Assembly (NCBI GenBank): GCA_051201675.1
Contig: CP179212.1
Coordinates: forward strand, 2,170,001-2,234,000
DNA from: HTCC2207 sp002685195
GTDB taxonomy: Bacteria > Pseudomonadota > Gammaproteobacteria > Pseudomonadales > Porticoccaceae
Length of the DNA stretch: 64,000 nucleotides
Direction of reading: 5' to 3'
Shown: piece by piece, positions 18,380 to 27,993 of the stretch
Position numbering within the stretch: position 1 is the stretch's first letter
How the letters are laid out: every line of letters begins with the position of its first letter
Position numbers and translations under genes: made by a program
The notes under the pieces: generated by a model
What the model saw: the letters and a program-made list of their open reading frames with translations, nothing else
The model's database searches: none
Told to the model about the DNA's origin: nothing

Positions 18380-18865
18380 TCAAAAAAATCCGAAATGTTG
18401 AATCAGAGCAATACTTGCAACGGCAGCAAACCCCGCAAAAACATCATCTAACATAATCCCTAAGCCGCCTGACACATTTTTATCGGCCCAGCTGATGGGC
18501 CATGGTTTGACGATGTCGAAAAACCTAAACAAACCAAATCCTAAAATGATTGACAGCCATGACACTGGTAGACAAATCATCGCTATCCACAGTCCAACAA
18601 ACTCATCCCAGACAATCCCTCCATGGTCGTGTACCCCAAGTTTTTCTGAGGCTACACCACAAATATAAATTCCAATCAAACCGCTTATGATCAAAAAAGT
18701 GATGTAGGGAATCAAAGCAAGGTCAGCAATTAAAATCCAAATTACTAATGCAACCAGAGAACCCACTGTTCCCGGAGCTTTCTTAGAGAGTCCACTGCCG
18801 AAACCAAACGCAAGTAACAGAACGGGAGACCTCAAAAGGCTTAAAAAAGTTGGTTTATCACCCAA
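18380..18865 (-). CDS. pgpA: Phosphatidylglycerophosphatase A PgpA
   Basis: Removes the phosphate from phosphatidylglycerophosphate to give phosphatidylglycerol in the inner membrane. The 161 residues have the PgpA signatures GFGSGLSKKAPGTVGSL, HDHGGIVWDEFVGLW and FRFFDIVKPWPI, with four hydrophobic segments. It overlaps the end of thiL by eight bases, in the nusB-thiL-pgpA order usual in gammaproteobacteria. Confidence 0.94.
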   Translation of the reverse strand: MGDKPTFLSLLRSPVLLLAFGFGSGLSKKAPGTVGSLVALVIWILIADLALIPYITFLIISGLIGIYICGVASEKLGVHDHGGIVWDEFVGLWIAMICLPVSWLSIILGFGLFRFFDIVKPWPISWADKNVSGGLGIMLDDVFAGFAAVASIALIQHFGFF

Positions 18866-19862
18866 AATGATCGAACCCCCTATTTTCTTGTATCACTATC
18901 GATCCGTCTAAAAAAACTTTTGGAACACCATCTTTGCAGGAAGTCATCCGTCCAATCTGCTTCAAATCGAGTAATCCGTCTGCGCTCCAACCATCTACCA
19001 ATTCACAGAGATGTTCCGGAACCGTGAAACAGAGGTGGTAATCGTCTCCTCCAAACAAAGCCCATTCCAAAGAGCCCGCGTCACACAGTGCCTTAACGTC
19101 ATCGTTAATGGGGACCTCTCTAGTGCTTACGTAAGCACTAACACCGCTAGATCTGCATATATGTTCCAAATCAGCCACGAGTCCGTCAGATATATCGATA
19201 CATGCAGATGCGACATCCCGCAATTTTATACCAAACTCAATTTTTGGTTCTGGCCGGTAAAATCGTTTAAGTAAGCGCTCACTTTCAATACTTTTGTTAT
19301 TTTTATTGCCCTGTATAACTGACAACGCTGCCGCGCCATCTCCCAAAGCACCGGAAACATATATAAAATCACCATCATTAGCACCACCTCGTGTTATAGC
19401 AGACCCAGAGGGCACCTCTCCTAACATAGTAATACTAATTGAGAGGGCTCCGGACGTGGTATCTCCACCAACCAAAGAACATTTAAATTCATCTGCCACC
19501 TCTGCAAGCCCCGCACTGAAGCCCTTTAACCAAGGATTGGTTGCGAGCTTGCGAGGCAAACTCAAGGACAACGTAAACCATCTCGGATTCGCACCCATCG
19601 CGGCCATATCACTCAAATTCACACACAGGGCTCGCTGAGCTATCTGATAGGAATCCGCATTGCTGGGAAAATGGATATGTTCAACTAAAGTATCTGTAGC
19701 AACTACCAGTTGATTATTCAGGTCCGGAAGAAGATTTAGAATGGCAGCATCGTCACCGATTCCCAGAAGAACTCCATCCTGAGCGGTCAAACCTTTAAAG
19801 TAAGACTCGATAATCTCAAACTCGTCTTCTTTTTTAGGTATTGTTTGAAGCAAGAACTCCAC
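18858..19862 (-). CDS. thiL: Thiamine-monophosphate kinase ThiL
   Basis: Phosphorylates thiamine monophosphate to the active cofactor. The 334 residues show the ATP/Mg site LGIGDDAAIL near residues 33-42, then VATDTLVEHIHF, VNLSDMAAMGA, SLVGGDTTSG and CIDISDGLVADLEHI, all in family order. It lies downstream of nusB (76-base gap) and overlaps pgpA, indicating one transcript with the riboflavin genes. Confidence 0.95.
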   Translation of the reverse strand: MEFLLQTIPKKEDEFEIIESYFKGLTAQDGVLLGIGDDAAILNLLPDLNNQLVVATDTLVEHIHFPSNADSYQIAQRALCVNLSDMAAMGANPRWFTLSLSLPRKLATNPWLKGFSAGLAEVADEFKCSLVGGDTTSGALSISITMLGEVPSGSAITRGGANDGDFIYVSGALGDGAAALSVIQGNKNNKSIESERLLKRFYRPEPKIEFGIKLRDVASACIDISDGLVADLEHICRSSGVSAYVSTREVPINDDVKALCDAGSLEWALFGGDDYHLCFTVPEHLCELVDGWSADGLLDLKQIGRMTSCKDGVPKVFLDGSIVIQENRGFDHFG

Positions 19863-19938
19863 CTCTCATTTAAAAATCATTACCGAATCTTTACATGGAA
19901 ACACGCTTGATAGGCAGTTTGGTTGACAGTGTCAGCAC

Positions 19939-20391
19939 CTAACCTTGTGATTTTAATTGATTAGAACCAACTTCAATTGCTCGTTTTTCAGCAGCAATCT
20001 TATCTAGCACGCCATTGATAAATTTAAATGCATCCGTAGGACCATAGGTCTTAGCTAAATTAACCCCTTCATTGATCACTACCTTGTAAGGGACCTCAAT
20101 ACTATAAAGCAGTTCATAGGTCGAAACTCTTAAAATAGCTCTTGAAACTGGGTCTAACTGTTGATTTTCTCTGTCTAAGTGTGGCCCAAAGGTATCGTCA
20201 ATCTCTGTTAAGTTTTTAGGCACACCAACGAGTATTTTGTGAAACAACTTTCCATCGACCTTAGTCATGTTGTTGTTGGAATGAAACTCTGCCTCTATGG
20301 TCTCCAGATCAGTCCCACTCATTTCCCAGGAATACAACGCCTGGACTAACATTCGACGTGCTTTTTGGCGCTCTCTTGCTTTCGACATCAA
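19939..20391 (-). CDS. nusB: Transcription antitermination factor NusB
   Basis: All-helical RNA-binding protein that works with NusE/S10 on boxA in rRNA antitermination. The 150 residues include RRMLVQALYSWEMSG at the N-terminus, VSRAILRVSTYELLY, and VVINEGVNLAKTYGPTDAFKFINGVLDKIA, the NusB signature. It starts directly after the ribH stop (20392), the conserved ribH-nusB pairing. Confidence 0.95.
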   Translation of the reverse strand: MMSKARERQKARRMLVQALYSWEMSGTDLETIEAEFHSNNNMTKVDGKLFHKILVGVPKNLTEIDDTFGPHLDRENQQLDPVSRAILRVSTYELLYSIEVPYKVVINEGVNLAKTYGPTDAFKFINGVLDKIAAEKRAIEVGSNQLKSQG

Positions 20392-20871
20392 CTATGCGCC
20401 ATCCATCTGATTGAACAACGTGATCATCTCAAGAACTGTAAGCGCTGCCTCTTCACCTTTATTCTCTGCATTGTTGCCAGAGCGTTCAATTGATTGCTGC
20501 AGGTCATCAGTGGTTAGTAATCCAAAAGCTACAGGTAAATTTTCTTTTAAACTTACTTCACCAATGCCGCGAGTGGTCTCTGAACAAACATAGTCAAAAT
20601 GCGGCGTGTCTCCGCGAATAACACAACCTAGAGAAATAACTGCATCAAATCGTCCTGTCCGAGCTGCGCGCTGGCTCGCTAATGGCAATTCAAAGGCTCC
20701 AGGGACTCTGTAGACTTCTACTGCCTCTCCAGAAATACCATGTCGGCCTAAAGCACGAACTGCGCCCTCTAGCAGACCGTCTGTCACCTCAGAATTCCAA
20801 CGGGCCACAATCACTGCTATGCGTGAGGTATTTACTTCAAAACTACCTTCTTCAGGTCTATATTGTCCCAT
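20392..20871 (-). CDS. ribH: 6,7-dimethyl-8-ribityllumazine synthase RibH
   Basis: Condenses the pyrimidine and DHBP to form lumazine, the penultimate step to riboflavin. The 159 residues show IAVIVARWNSEVTDGLLEGA, VYRVPGAFELPLASQ and ISLGCVIRGDTPHFDYVCSE, the active-site elements, and a C-terminal GEEAALTVLEMI helix. It is immediately followed by nusB. Confidence 0.95.
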   Translation of the reverse strand: MGQYRPEEGSFEVNTSRIAVIVARWNSEVTDGLLEGAVRALGRHGISGEAVEVYRVPGAFELPLASQRAARTGRFDAVISLGCVIRGDTPHFDYVCSETTRGIGEVSLKENLPVAFGLLTTDDLQQSIERSGNNAENKGEEAALTVLEMITLFNQMDGA

Positions 20872-20923
20872 GTCGAATCCTTATTCTTAATGGTAACTGT
20901 AATCCACAGACGATTACTTTTGA

Positions 20924-22042
20924 TTAGTCACAGTCGACATACTCAACCACTTCCAAATCGAATCCAGAAATAGCAGTAAACTTGTAAGGCGCACTCATTA
21001 ATCGCATTTTATGAACCCCAAGATCCATCAGTATCTGAGAGCCAGTTCCCACTTGCTGGTACACCACATCACCTGCTGGCTGTGAAACCGCAGCACCAGG
21101 ATTTAAGACCATTTCAACAGCATGATCGATATCTTCTGCACTCTCTGGATAATACAAAAGCACCACGGCACCACGTCCTTCACTAGCCACTTTTTCTAGG
21201 GCGCCATGGAAGGACCATGCCTTAAATTTCCCATCGGACTCAATCGCCAAGATATCTCTTGCCGAGCGATTTATGTGCACGCGCACAAGTACCGGCTCAT
21301 CCCCACTAACATCGCCCATAACTAGAGCAAAGTGCTTTTCATTGCGCGCATGATCTAAATATGTTTTAAGAACAAAATCTCCGTAATGAGTTTTTACGGG
21401 ACGCTCGTTAATACACTGGGTGGTCTTCTCTGTTACAAGTCGATAGTGAATCAGATCAGCAATGGTCCCGATCTTCAGCTGATGTTTTTCAGCAAACTTT
21501 TCTAGGTCATCGCGACGGGCCATGGTGCCATCTTCATTCATTATCTCCACGATAACTGCTGCCGGCTCAAAACCTGCTATTTTTGCTAGATCACATCCCG
21601 CCTCAGTATGCCCTGCACGACTTAACACGCCGCCGGCCTGAGCTTTAAGAGGGAATATATGTCCCGGCTGCACAATATCATCAGGTCTGGCGTTGCTCGC
21701 TACAGCTGCTTGCACAGTTCTTGCCCTATCTGCCGCGGAGATGCCTGTTGTCACTCCTTCTGCAGCCTCAATTGATAAGGTAAAAGGCGTTCCATGGCTT
21801 GAATTATTGCTGTCACTATTAACCATCATTGCTAAATCAAGCTGCTGACACCGTTCTTGATTTAGGGTCAAACATATTAACCCTCTCGCATTGGTCGCCA
21901 TAAAATTTATATCTTGTGGACGAACCATAGGCGCCGCCATAACAAGATCACCTTCGTTTTCTCGATCTTCGTCGTCCATTAGGATAATCATCTTACCTTG
22001 ACGAATATCCTCCAATAACTCTTCAACTGTATTCAATTTCAT
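20924..22042 (-). CDS. ribBA: RibBA-type protein: active DHBP synthase with degenerate GTP cyclohydrolase II domain
   Basis: Makes 3,4-dihydroxy-2-butanone 4-phosphate from ribulose 5-phosphate. Residues ~1-200 carry the RibB motifs MDDEDRENEGDL, NSSHGTPFT and RAGHTEAGCDLA. The second half resembles GTP cyclohydrolase II, but the three zinc cysteines are missing: where RibA has HSECLTGD and RCDCGEQL, this protein has HINRSARD and FKAWSFHGAL. It therefore should not open GTP; the separate ribA at 13.1 kb would do so. ATG 22042 (GGAA upstream) is preferred to TTG 22057. Confidence 0.92.
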   Translation of the reverse strand: MKLNTVEELLEDIRQGKMIILMDDEDRENEGDLVMAAPMVRPQDINFMATNARGLICLTLNQERCQQLDLAMMVNSDSNNSSHGTPFTLSIEAAEGVTTGISAADRARTVQAAVASNARPDDIVQPGHIFPLKAQAGGVLSRAGHTEAGCDLAKIAGFEPAAVIVEIMNEDGTMARRDDLEKFAEKHQLKIGTIADLIHYRLVTEKTTQCINERPVKTHYGDFVLKTYLDHARNEKHFALVMGDVSGDEPVLVRVHINRSARDILAIESDGKFKAWSFHGALEKVASEGRGAVVLLYYPESAEDIDHAVEMVLNPGAAVSQPAGDVVYQQVGTGSQILMDLGVHKMRLMSAPYKFTAISGFDLEVVEYVDCD

Positions 22043-22086
22043 GCGCTTTTGTTCCAAATAATAAACGAGTCTCTACAAACCCAAAT

Positions 22087-22695
22087 TCACTCATCAGCCG
22101 CTTTGTCGCCAAGTAACAGACGTTCTAAGTAACGCGACACCAAATCTACTTCGAGATTGACCTTGGTTCCAACCTTGTACGTGCCCATCACAGTGTGGGA
22201 CATAGTATGAGGAACAATATTTAACTCAAACTCTGACCCTTCTACCAAATTTATAGTCAGGCTAGTTCCATCTACAGTGATGGACCCTTTATGGGCAATA
22301 TATTTTGCAATCTCAGCTGGGGCTTTCAAACGAAAACGCCAAGATCTCGCATCGCCTTCCAGTGACAAGACCTCTCCAACACCATCCACATGTCCAGACA
22401 CAATATGGCCACCAAAACGATCAGTCGCTTGCATCGCCTTCTCCAAATTTATTGGACTGCCGACTTCCCAATGGTTGATCGTTGTAAGATTTAAAGTTTC
22501 CACAGATACATCTGCAATAAAGCCATTCTGAGTCAACTCCACTGCTGTCAAACAAGCACCATTACAAGCTATGCTGTCTCCCAGATTTACGTCCGAAAGG
22601 CCTAAATTTCTGCCGTTAATCGTCAGACGTACATCTCCATCTCGAGGCTCTAAATCAACAACACTACCAATGGCGGCAATAATTCCTGTAAACAT
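22087..22695 (-). CDS. ribE: Riboflavin synthase alpha chain
   Basis: Dismutates two lumazine molecules to riboflavin. The 202 residues are a tandem of two similar barrels: MFTGIIAAIGSVVDL... with NLGDSIACNGACLTAV in the first, and GGHIVSGHVDGVG... with KGSITVDGTSLTIN in the second. It lies between ribD and ribBA, in pathway-gene order. Some annotations call this gene ribC. Confidence 0.95.
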   Translation of the reverse strand: MFTGIIAAIGSVVDLEPRDGDVRLTINGRNLGLSDVNLGDSIACNGACLTAVELTQNGFIADVSVETLNLTTINHWEVGSPINLEKAMQATDRFGGHIVSGHVDGVGEVLSLEGDARSWRFRLKAPAEIAKYIAHKGSITVDGTSLTINLVEGSEFELNIVPHTMSHTVMGTYKVGTKVNLEVDLVSRYLERLLLGDKAADE

Positions 22696-22775
22696 AAAAC
22701 TTTGTCCTAACTATTATCTGAAGGCTGCTAAAATACACTCTTATTGTAAATCTGCAATCACTAGTTTTGATACTT

Positions 22776-23897
22776 CTAATAATCTTTATCGGGATACATA
22801 GTAATCCGTAAATCCTCTCCAATTTGGCGGATGTCTTTTATTGATAAAGCCAAGTGTGCATCAATGGTATTAATCGGCAAGTTAAACATTGGTCGCGCTT
22901 CACTACCAAATAGTTTAGGCGCCCAATAGCACACAAGCTCATCAAGTAAACCCTCACCCACAAAAGCTCCTGCTAAGCCGGCTCCCGCCTCCACCATAAC
23001 ATTGTTACACTCCCGCTCAGCTAACTCTAACAGTAAAGAGTGCAAATCCACATGTGCTCCGTTGGCCGGTAAAAAACAGATCTCAGCACCTGCATCAATC
23101 AAAGCGTTAGATTTTTTCCTCTGTTTTCCGCCATCCAAGGTCGCTATTAATATGTTACCCGGCTGAGAAAACATTCTCGCACTGGACCGCATTTTAAGCT
23201 GGCTATCAACCACGACCCGCAAAGGCTGCCGTAAACTATGCTCTATTCCTAACTCTTGCTCTGATATTCGAACAGTAAGAGAGGGGTCATCCATTAACTG
23301 AGTGCCAATACCTGTAATAATGGCACAGCTGCCAGCCCTTAAGCGCTGGACATCTTCCCTTGCGGCAGGAGTAGTGACCCATTGACTCTGCCCACTTGCC
23401 ATAGCAGTGCGACCGTCTATGCTCGCGGCCATCTTTACAAGTACCCAAGGCAAACCCTGCCCATGACGCTTTATAAACCCTTTATTTAAATCTCTAGCTT
23501 GATCTTCAAGCAACCCACACTCCACCTCTAGTCCAGCAGATTTAAGTAATTCAATTCCTTTACCCGCGACCAGTGGATTCGGGTCTTCACAAGCTATAAT
23601 CACGCGAGTCAACCCTGCATCAATCAACGCTTGAGCACAGGGCCCAGTTTTACCGTGATGGCTACATGGCTCAAGTGTGACATAAGCACAGGCACCGGAG
23701 GCATCTTTGATTTTATTAAGAGCCTCAATTTCAGCATGATTGCCACCTGCTGGGCTAGTGTAGCCTTCACCAAGGACCTTCCCATCTTTACTAATTACAC
23801 AGCCAACGGCAGGGTTTGGCGACGTAGTAAAACGCCCTTTGGCCGCAAGGCTTAAGGCTCTTGCCATCAATTCTCTGTCGTTGATAGAAAAACTCAT
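22776..23897 (-). CDS. ribD: Bifunctional pyrimidine deaminase/reductase RibD
   Basis: Carries out deamination and side-chain reduction of the pyrimidine intermediate. The N-terminal deaminase domain (~1-145) has the zinc motif GNHAEIEAL and EPCSHHGKTGPCAQAL. The C-terminal reductase domain (~146-373) has VKMAASIDGRTAM and VEAGAGLAGAFV. The ATG overlaps the last base of nrdR's stop (TAATG type), so the two genes are coupled. No FMN riboswitch is visible ahead of any gene of this block. Confidence 0.95.
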   Translation of the reverse strand: MSFSINDRELMARALSLAAKGRFTTSPNPAVGCVISKDGKVLGEGYTSPAGGNHAEIEALNKIKDASGACAYVTLEPCSHHGKTGPCAQALIDAGLTRVIIACEDPNPLVAGKGIELLKSAGLEVECGLLEDQARDLNKGFIKRHGQGLPWVLVKMAASIDGRTAMASGQSQWVTTPAAREDVQRLRAGSCAIITGIGTQLMDDPSLTVRISEQELGIEHSLRQPLRVVVDSQLKMRSSARMFSQPGNILIATLDGGKQRKKSNALIDAGAEICFLPANGAHVDLHSLLLELAERECNNVMVEAGAGLAGAFVGEGLLDELVCYWAPKLFGSEARPMFNLPINTIDAHLALSIKDIRQIGEDLRITMYPDKDY

Positions 23898-24370
23898 TAT
23901 TTTTTGACCGGCATCGGTTTCGCACTACTGAGCCGGTTTAGCTCGTCTTGAAACTCATTCAAATCCTGAAAACTGCGGTAAACTGAAGCAAAACGGATGT
24001 AAGCAACTTCATCCAATTCATGCAGTTGACTCATAACTTCCTCTCCAATAATCCGTGAAGAGATTTCTCGCTCGCCTGTGACCTGCAAGAAATGTTTAAT
24101 CTGAGACAATGCAATTTCAATTTGTTCAATAGACACCGGTCGTTTTTCAAGGGCTCGTTGAAAGCCTGCACGAAGTTTATCTTCATCAAAAGGCTCACGA
24201 CTACCGTCACTTTTAATCACTCTGGGCATTACCAATTCTGCTAGCTCATAAGTAGTAAAACGTTCGCTACAAACTACACATTCTCGCCGTCGACGTACTT
24301 GGCCGCCATCAGCAACTAGCCGGGAATCGACAACTTTGGTGTCATCAGCATTACAAAATGGACAATACAT
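23897..24370 (-). CDS. nrdR: Transcriptional repressor NrdR
   Basis: ATP/dATP-sensing repressor of ribonucleotide reductase genes. The 157 residues begin with a zinc ribbon (MYCPFC ... RRRRECVVCSERFTTYE, cysteines at 3, 6, 31 and 34) followed by an ATP-cone domain (PRVIKSDGSREPFDEDKL). It is the first gene of the nrdR-ribD block, as in many gammaproteobacteria. Confidence 0.96.
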   Translation of the reverse strand: MYCPFCNADDTKVVDSRLVADGGQVRRRRECVVCSERFTTYELAELVMPRVIKSDGSREPFDEDKLRAGFQRALEKRPVSIEQIEIALSQIKHFLQVTGEREISSRIIGEEVMSQLHELDEVAYIRFASVYRSFQDLNEFQDELNRLSSAKPMPVKK

Positions 24371-24436
24371 AGCGATGCTCGAAAAATTGGAGGGTTATTC
24401 TACCATAATAACTGTGATTTAAAGCCTATCAGAACT

Positions 24437-25150
24437 CTAGGGCTGATCCATCGGCACTACGCCAACGTTCTTACCGGAGTGCGCATAGATCATCCCTTTG
24501 GATGTAAAAGATGTTCGATGCCGCGGACCGTCGATGGCTGGGTCATTACTTAAATAACCCGCATCTCCCGGATAAAGACACATCATTTGGCCATCTAACT
24601 GGCATAGTCGAGGAGTTACAGAGTAGGGCGTGCGCTCAGCGAGAGACTGACAAGCAACTTCTGCCGTGTTGTAGTGGCTAATTAAACTCATGGATAGGTA
24701 TGTAGGGGGCATCAATGTTAGCTCCCCAAGATGATGCAGATCCATGGCTTCTTGTGGCTTTATCCACTTAAATTCGTGAATCTCCCCCCCGTCAATCAAT
24801 ACATCTTCTGAGCTATTTTTTGCTTGAGCTGCAAAAAACCAAGTCGCAAAACGTCTTGTCTCTCCCTCTGGAGTGGTCCAATTGCAAAAATGGACGAGAT
24901 CTTGGGTGGCCACTGCAAGCCCACACTCTTCTTCTACTTCTCTAACCGTCGCCAATCTAGCCGCTTTTTCCTCACTGGCGGCCGCTTCCATTTCAGGCTC
25001 ATCAATTGCTCCACCAGGAAACACCCACGCACCACCAGCAAAGGCGAGCTTGGCATTACGTCTCAATAATAAGGTTTCTAAACCTTGGTCGGAGTTACGC
25101 AACAACACCGCAGTAGCGGCCAAGCGTATCAATGGTGCCTGCTCAGTCAT
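24437..25150 (-). CDS. Nudix hydrolase with split Nudix box
   Basis: Predicted to cleave a nucleoside diphosphate-linked compound; substrate unknown. The 237 residues contain WVFPGGAID near residues 42-50 and REVEEECGL near 70-78. The usual G-X5-E-X7-REUXEEXGU box is interrupted by about a dozen extra residues between these halves, as in NUDT19-like (CoA-diphosphatase-like) proteins. It is independent of both neighbours, with gaps of about 65 bases. Confidence 0.8.
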   Translation of the reverse strand: MTEQAPLIRLAATAVLLRNSDQGLETLLLRRNAKLAFAGGAWVFPGGAIDEPEMEAAASEEKAARLATVREVEEECGLAVATQDLVHFCNWTTPEGETRRFATWFFAAQAKNSSEDVLIDGGEIHEFKWIKPQEAMDLHHLGELTLMPPTYLSMSLISHYNTAEVACQSLAERTPYSVTPRLCQLDGQMMCLYPGDAGYLSNDPAIDGPRHRTSFTSKGMIYAHSGKNVGVVPMDQP

Positions 25151-25215
25151 AGTGCTTTACCATCTCAATGAGAGTAATTAGCCCCCGTTCAAACGAACCG
25201 TGGAAGTCCCTGATT

Positions 25216-26475
25216 TTAACCATAAACCGGAAAGCGCTGACATACCTCAAGAACTTTGATCTTAGTTTGCGCAACGACTTCATCTGAATTCCCCGCTTCT
25301 AGACTGTCCAATATGTCACACATCCAATGGGTCAATTGAACCGTTTCTGCAATCCCAAATCCACGAGTGGTAATAGCTGGAGTACCAACACGCAGTCCAG
25401 AGGTAACGAACGGAGAGCGAGGGTCATTCGGAACAGCATTTTTATTCACTGTAATAAATGCTTCGCCCATAGCCCGATCCGCATCTGCTCCGGTATATTC
25501 TTTACCAATCAGGCTTACCAACATGAGGTGATTCTCGGTCCCGTTGGAAACAATATTAATGCCACGCTCCATGAAAGTGGCAGCCATTATCTTCGCATTG
25601 GCTACTACCTGCTTCTGATAGCTGACAAAATCTTCGCTCGCCGCCTCTTTAAAAGCCACTGCTTTAGCCGCAATTACATGACAAAGAGGTCCACCCTGGC
25701 TACCTGGAAAAACTGCTGAATTGCATTTTTTCGCAATTTCAGCGTCATTAGTTAAGATAATTCCACCGCGGGGTCCACGCAGAGTCTTGTGCGTGGTAGA
25801 CGTGACAACATGGGCATGGGGTATTGGGCTTGGATATACACCCGCCGCCACTAATCCTGATACATGCGCCATATCTACAAGTAAGTAAGCGTTCACTTTA
25901 TCTGCTATTTCACGGAATCTTTTCCAGTCCATAATCCCTGAATAGGCCGAAAATCCAGCGATAATCATCGCCGGCCTATGCTCCAACGCCAAAGCCTCAA
26001 CTTGATCATAGTCAATCAGGCCAGTCTCAGCATTCAAACCATATTGTACTGGGTTATATAACTTGCCCGAGAAGTTTGGCTTAGCGCCGTGAGTTAAATG
26101 GCCTCCATCAGCTAAACTCATCCCCAAGATGGTGTCACCACCTTTGACCAACGCTAGAAATACGGCACTGTTTGCTTGAGAACCAGAGTGAGGCTGTACA
26201 TTCGCATAGCTCGCACCATACAAGCTTTTGAGCCTTTCAACAGCCAAATCTTCAGCTACATCTACGTGTTCACAACCACCGTAGTAACGCTTCCCGGCAT
26301 AACCTTCAGCATATTTATTGGTCATTTTACCACCTTGAGCCTCCATGACAGCCAAGCTGGTGTAATTTTCCGATGCAATAAGCTCAATGTGCTGCTCTTG
26401 ACGCTGATCTTCGAGCTGCATAGCTCGCCATAATTCTGGATCAACTTTCGCGATAGTGTGGTCTTTGTCAAACAT
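25216..26475 (-). CDS. glyA: Serine hydroxymethyltransferase GlyA
   Basis: PLP enzyme interconverting serine and glycine with tetrahydrofolate. The 419 residues have all signatures: IELIASENYTSLAVMEAQGG, the PLP-lysine region VVTSTTHKTLRGPRGG (lysine about 230), and LVSLIGKEYTGADAD. The start has AGG-rich sequence about 10 bases upstream. Its place upstream of nrdR-ribD matches the common gammaproteobacterial order. Confidence 0.97.
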   Translation of the reverse strand: MFDKDHTIAKVDPELWRAMQLEDQRQEQHIELIASENYTSLAVMEAQGGKMTNKYAEGYAGKRYYGGCEHVDVAEDLAVERLKSLYGASYANVQPHSGSQANSAVFLALVKGGDTILGMSLADGGHLTHGAKPNFSGKLYNPVQYGLNAETGLIDYDQVEALALEHRPAMIIAGFSAYSGIMDWKRFREIADKVNAYLLVDMAHVSGLVAAGVYPSPIPHAHVVTSTTHKTLRGPRGGIILTNDAEIAKKCNSAVFPGSQGGPLCHVIAAKAVAFKEAASEDFVSYQKQVVANAKIMAATFMERGINIVSNGTENHLMLVSLIGKEYTGADADRAMGEAFITVNKNAVPNDPRSPFVTSGLRVGTPAITTRGFGIAETVQLTHWMCDILDSLEAGNSDEVVAQTKIKVLEVCQRFPVYG

Positions 26476-26595
26476 AATTAGGTGTTTTCCTAGGGTTGAA
26501 TTTGGATTCTTTAAACGCCGGCAAGTTTACCTGATATCAGCTAATTCTTACAGCCTCAAAACAGTCAGAACTCGGCTTTTATAGATCATTTAGTG

Positions 26596-27921
26596 TTACT
26601 TCTCAAACAATGCCATGGTTTCAATATGGGCGGTGTGAGGAAACATATCAATCACACCTACGTTCTTAAGTTTATAACCGTTCTGGACCAGAGCTGTTGT
26701 ATCTCTGACCATAGTAGCTGGATGACAGGATATATAGATTACTCTCTTAGCCCCGGAGTTATTTATCCACGACATAACGGCAGGCGCTCCACTCCTGGGT
26801 GGGTCGAGCACCACTAAATCTATGGATTTTGCTAATTTCGATACCGTTTTCAGTGACGCTGCATCATTTAAGTCTGCGATGATAAACCTAACGTTATGGA
26901 TACCATTACTTTGGGCATTTTCGGTTGCTCCATCTACAAGGTCTTTCAAACCTTCGACGCCCACAAGATGGTCAAAATGCTGTGCAAGAGGCAGCGATAG
27001 ATTGCCAGAACCACAAAATAGATCGACCACTGTACCCCGATTACCAACAGGCAATAAGTCAAGCAGTTGATCAATCATTCGGCGGTTAATATCGCTATTT
27101 ACCTGAATGAACTGACCAGGTTCACAGTTAAGTTTTATATCATCAGAGACATGCACATAAAGTGGGTTATCATTCTCACCTATGCGCTGAAACTGGCTCT
27201 TCTTTGAGGATTTCCACCACAACTGAGTTGGAATGTCATTAACCATTCTTAAGGCATTAAAAACAGCAATTTCGCCGGCCTTCTCTAAACTCCTACTAGC
27301 CTCAACAGAAACCGCTAGAGCGTTGTCCGCAGCCAGTAATTCAATCTCGGATATCTTAATATCTCGGGGAAGGTCTTTTAGTATTAACGGCAATGCAGTT
27401 AATATTGAATCCAACGCTTTGTCTAAAACCAAACATCGGGAAATGGGTTCGACCCTGTTGGTCCCTGCATTTCGAAACCCAACCAAATACTGGCCGTCTC
27501 GTGCACGCTGCACAGCAAGACGAGCGCGTCTTCGATAATGCCACTTGGGGCCGATCAATGAGGGTAATGTATTCTCTGGATGGACTTGAATTCGTTGCAG
27601 ATTATTTAAAACCTGTTGCTTTTTGTATTTAATCTGTTGGTTGTGCTCCAAGTGCTGAAGGGTGCAGCCTCCGCATCTTGAAAAATATTCACACCTCGGA
27701 TCCACTCTGTGAGCGGACGGTGATACGATCTTGCTCACTCGCCCTTCCCCAAAATTCCGCTTCTCCCGAATCAATCGAAATTCTATAGTTTCAGACGGAA
27801 GAGCACCCTCTACGAAGTAAGCTTTACCGTTAATGCGGCCGACTCCTCGCCCATCATGGAGAAGGTCGCTTATTTTTAGGCCTAGGGTTTTATTGCCACT
27901 CATAGTGTTTTCTTGTTTCAT
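26596..27921 (-). CDS. rlmD: 23S rRNA (uracil-5)-methyltransferase, RlmD type
   Basis: SAM-dependent methylation of a uracil in 23S rRNA (U1939 in E. coli). Domains in order: an N-terminal TRAM-like domain (~8-65); the iron-sulfur cysteines in CEYFSRCGGCTLQH with one more near the middle; the methyltransferase fold with VVDLFCGSGNLSLPLA; and the catalytic VLDPPRSGAP and YISCHPATMVRD motifs near the end. ATG 27906 is an alternative start. TrmA-family members are alike; the iron-sulfur cluster and length (441) favour RlmD over TrmA. Confidence 0.9.
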   Translation of the reverse strand: MKQENTMSGNKTLGLKISDLLHDGRGVGRINGKAYFVEGALPSETIEFRLIREKRNFGEGRVSKIVSPSAHRVDPRCEYFSRCGGCTLQHLEHNQQIKYKKQQVLNNLQRIQVHPENTLPSLIGPKWHYRRRARLAVQRARDGQYLVGFRNAGTNRVEPISRCLVLDKALDSILTALPLILKDLPRDIKISEIELLAADNALAVSVEASRSLEKAGEIAVFNALRMVNDIPTQLWWKSSKKSQFQRIGENDNPLYVHVSDDIKLNCEPGQFIQVNSDINRRMIDQLLDLLPVGNRGTVVDLFCGSGNLSLPLAQHFDHLVGVEGLKDLVDGATENAQSNGIHNVRFIIADLNDAASLKTVSKLAKSIDLVVLDPPRSGAPAVMSWINNSGAKRVIYISCHPATMVRDTTALVQNGYKLKNVGVIDMFPHTAHIETMALFEK

Positions 27922-27993
27922 GTTGTGGGGCAGTTATCGGTTAGGGGTAGGTTACAGCTTAACCGAAATGGGCGCTAGAAATGCGCACATTTG

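Noticed and set aside
20872..24370. FMN riboswitch in the riboflavin block
   Set aside because: Gaps between the rib genes are at most about 80 bases and show no RFN-like conserved stems; none was recognised by eye.
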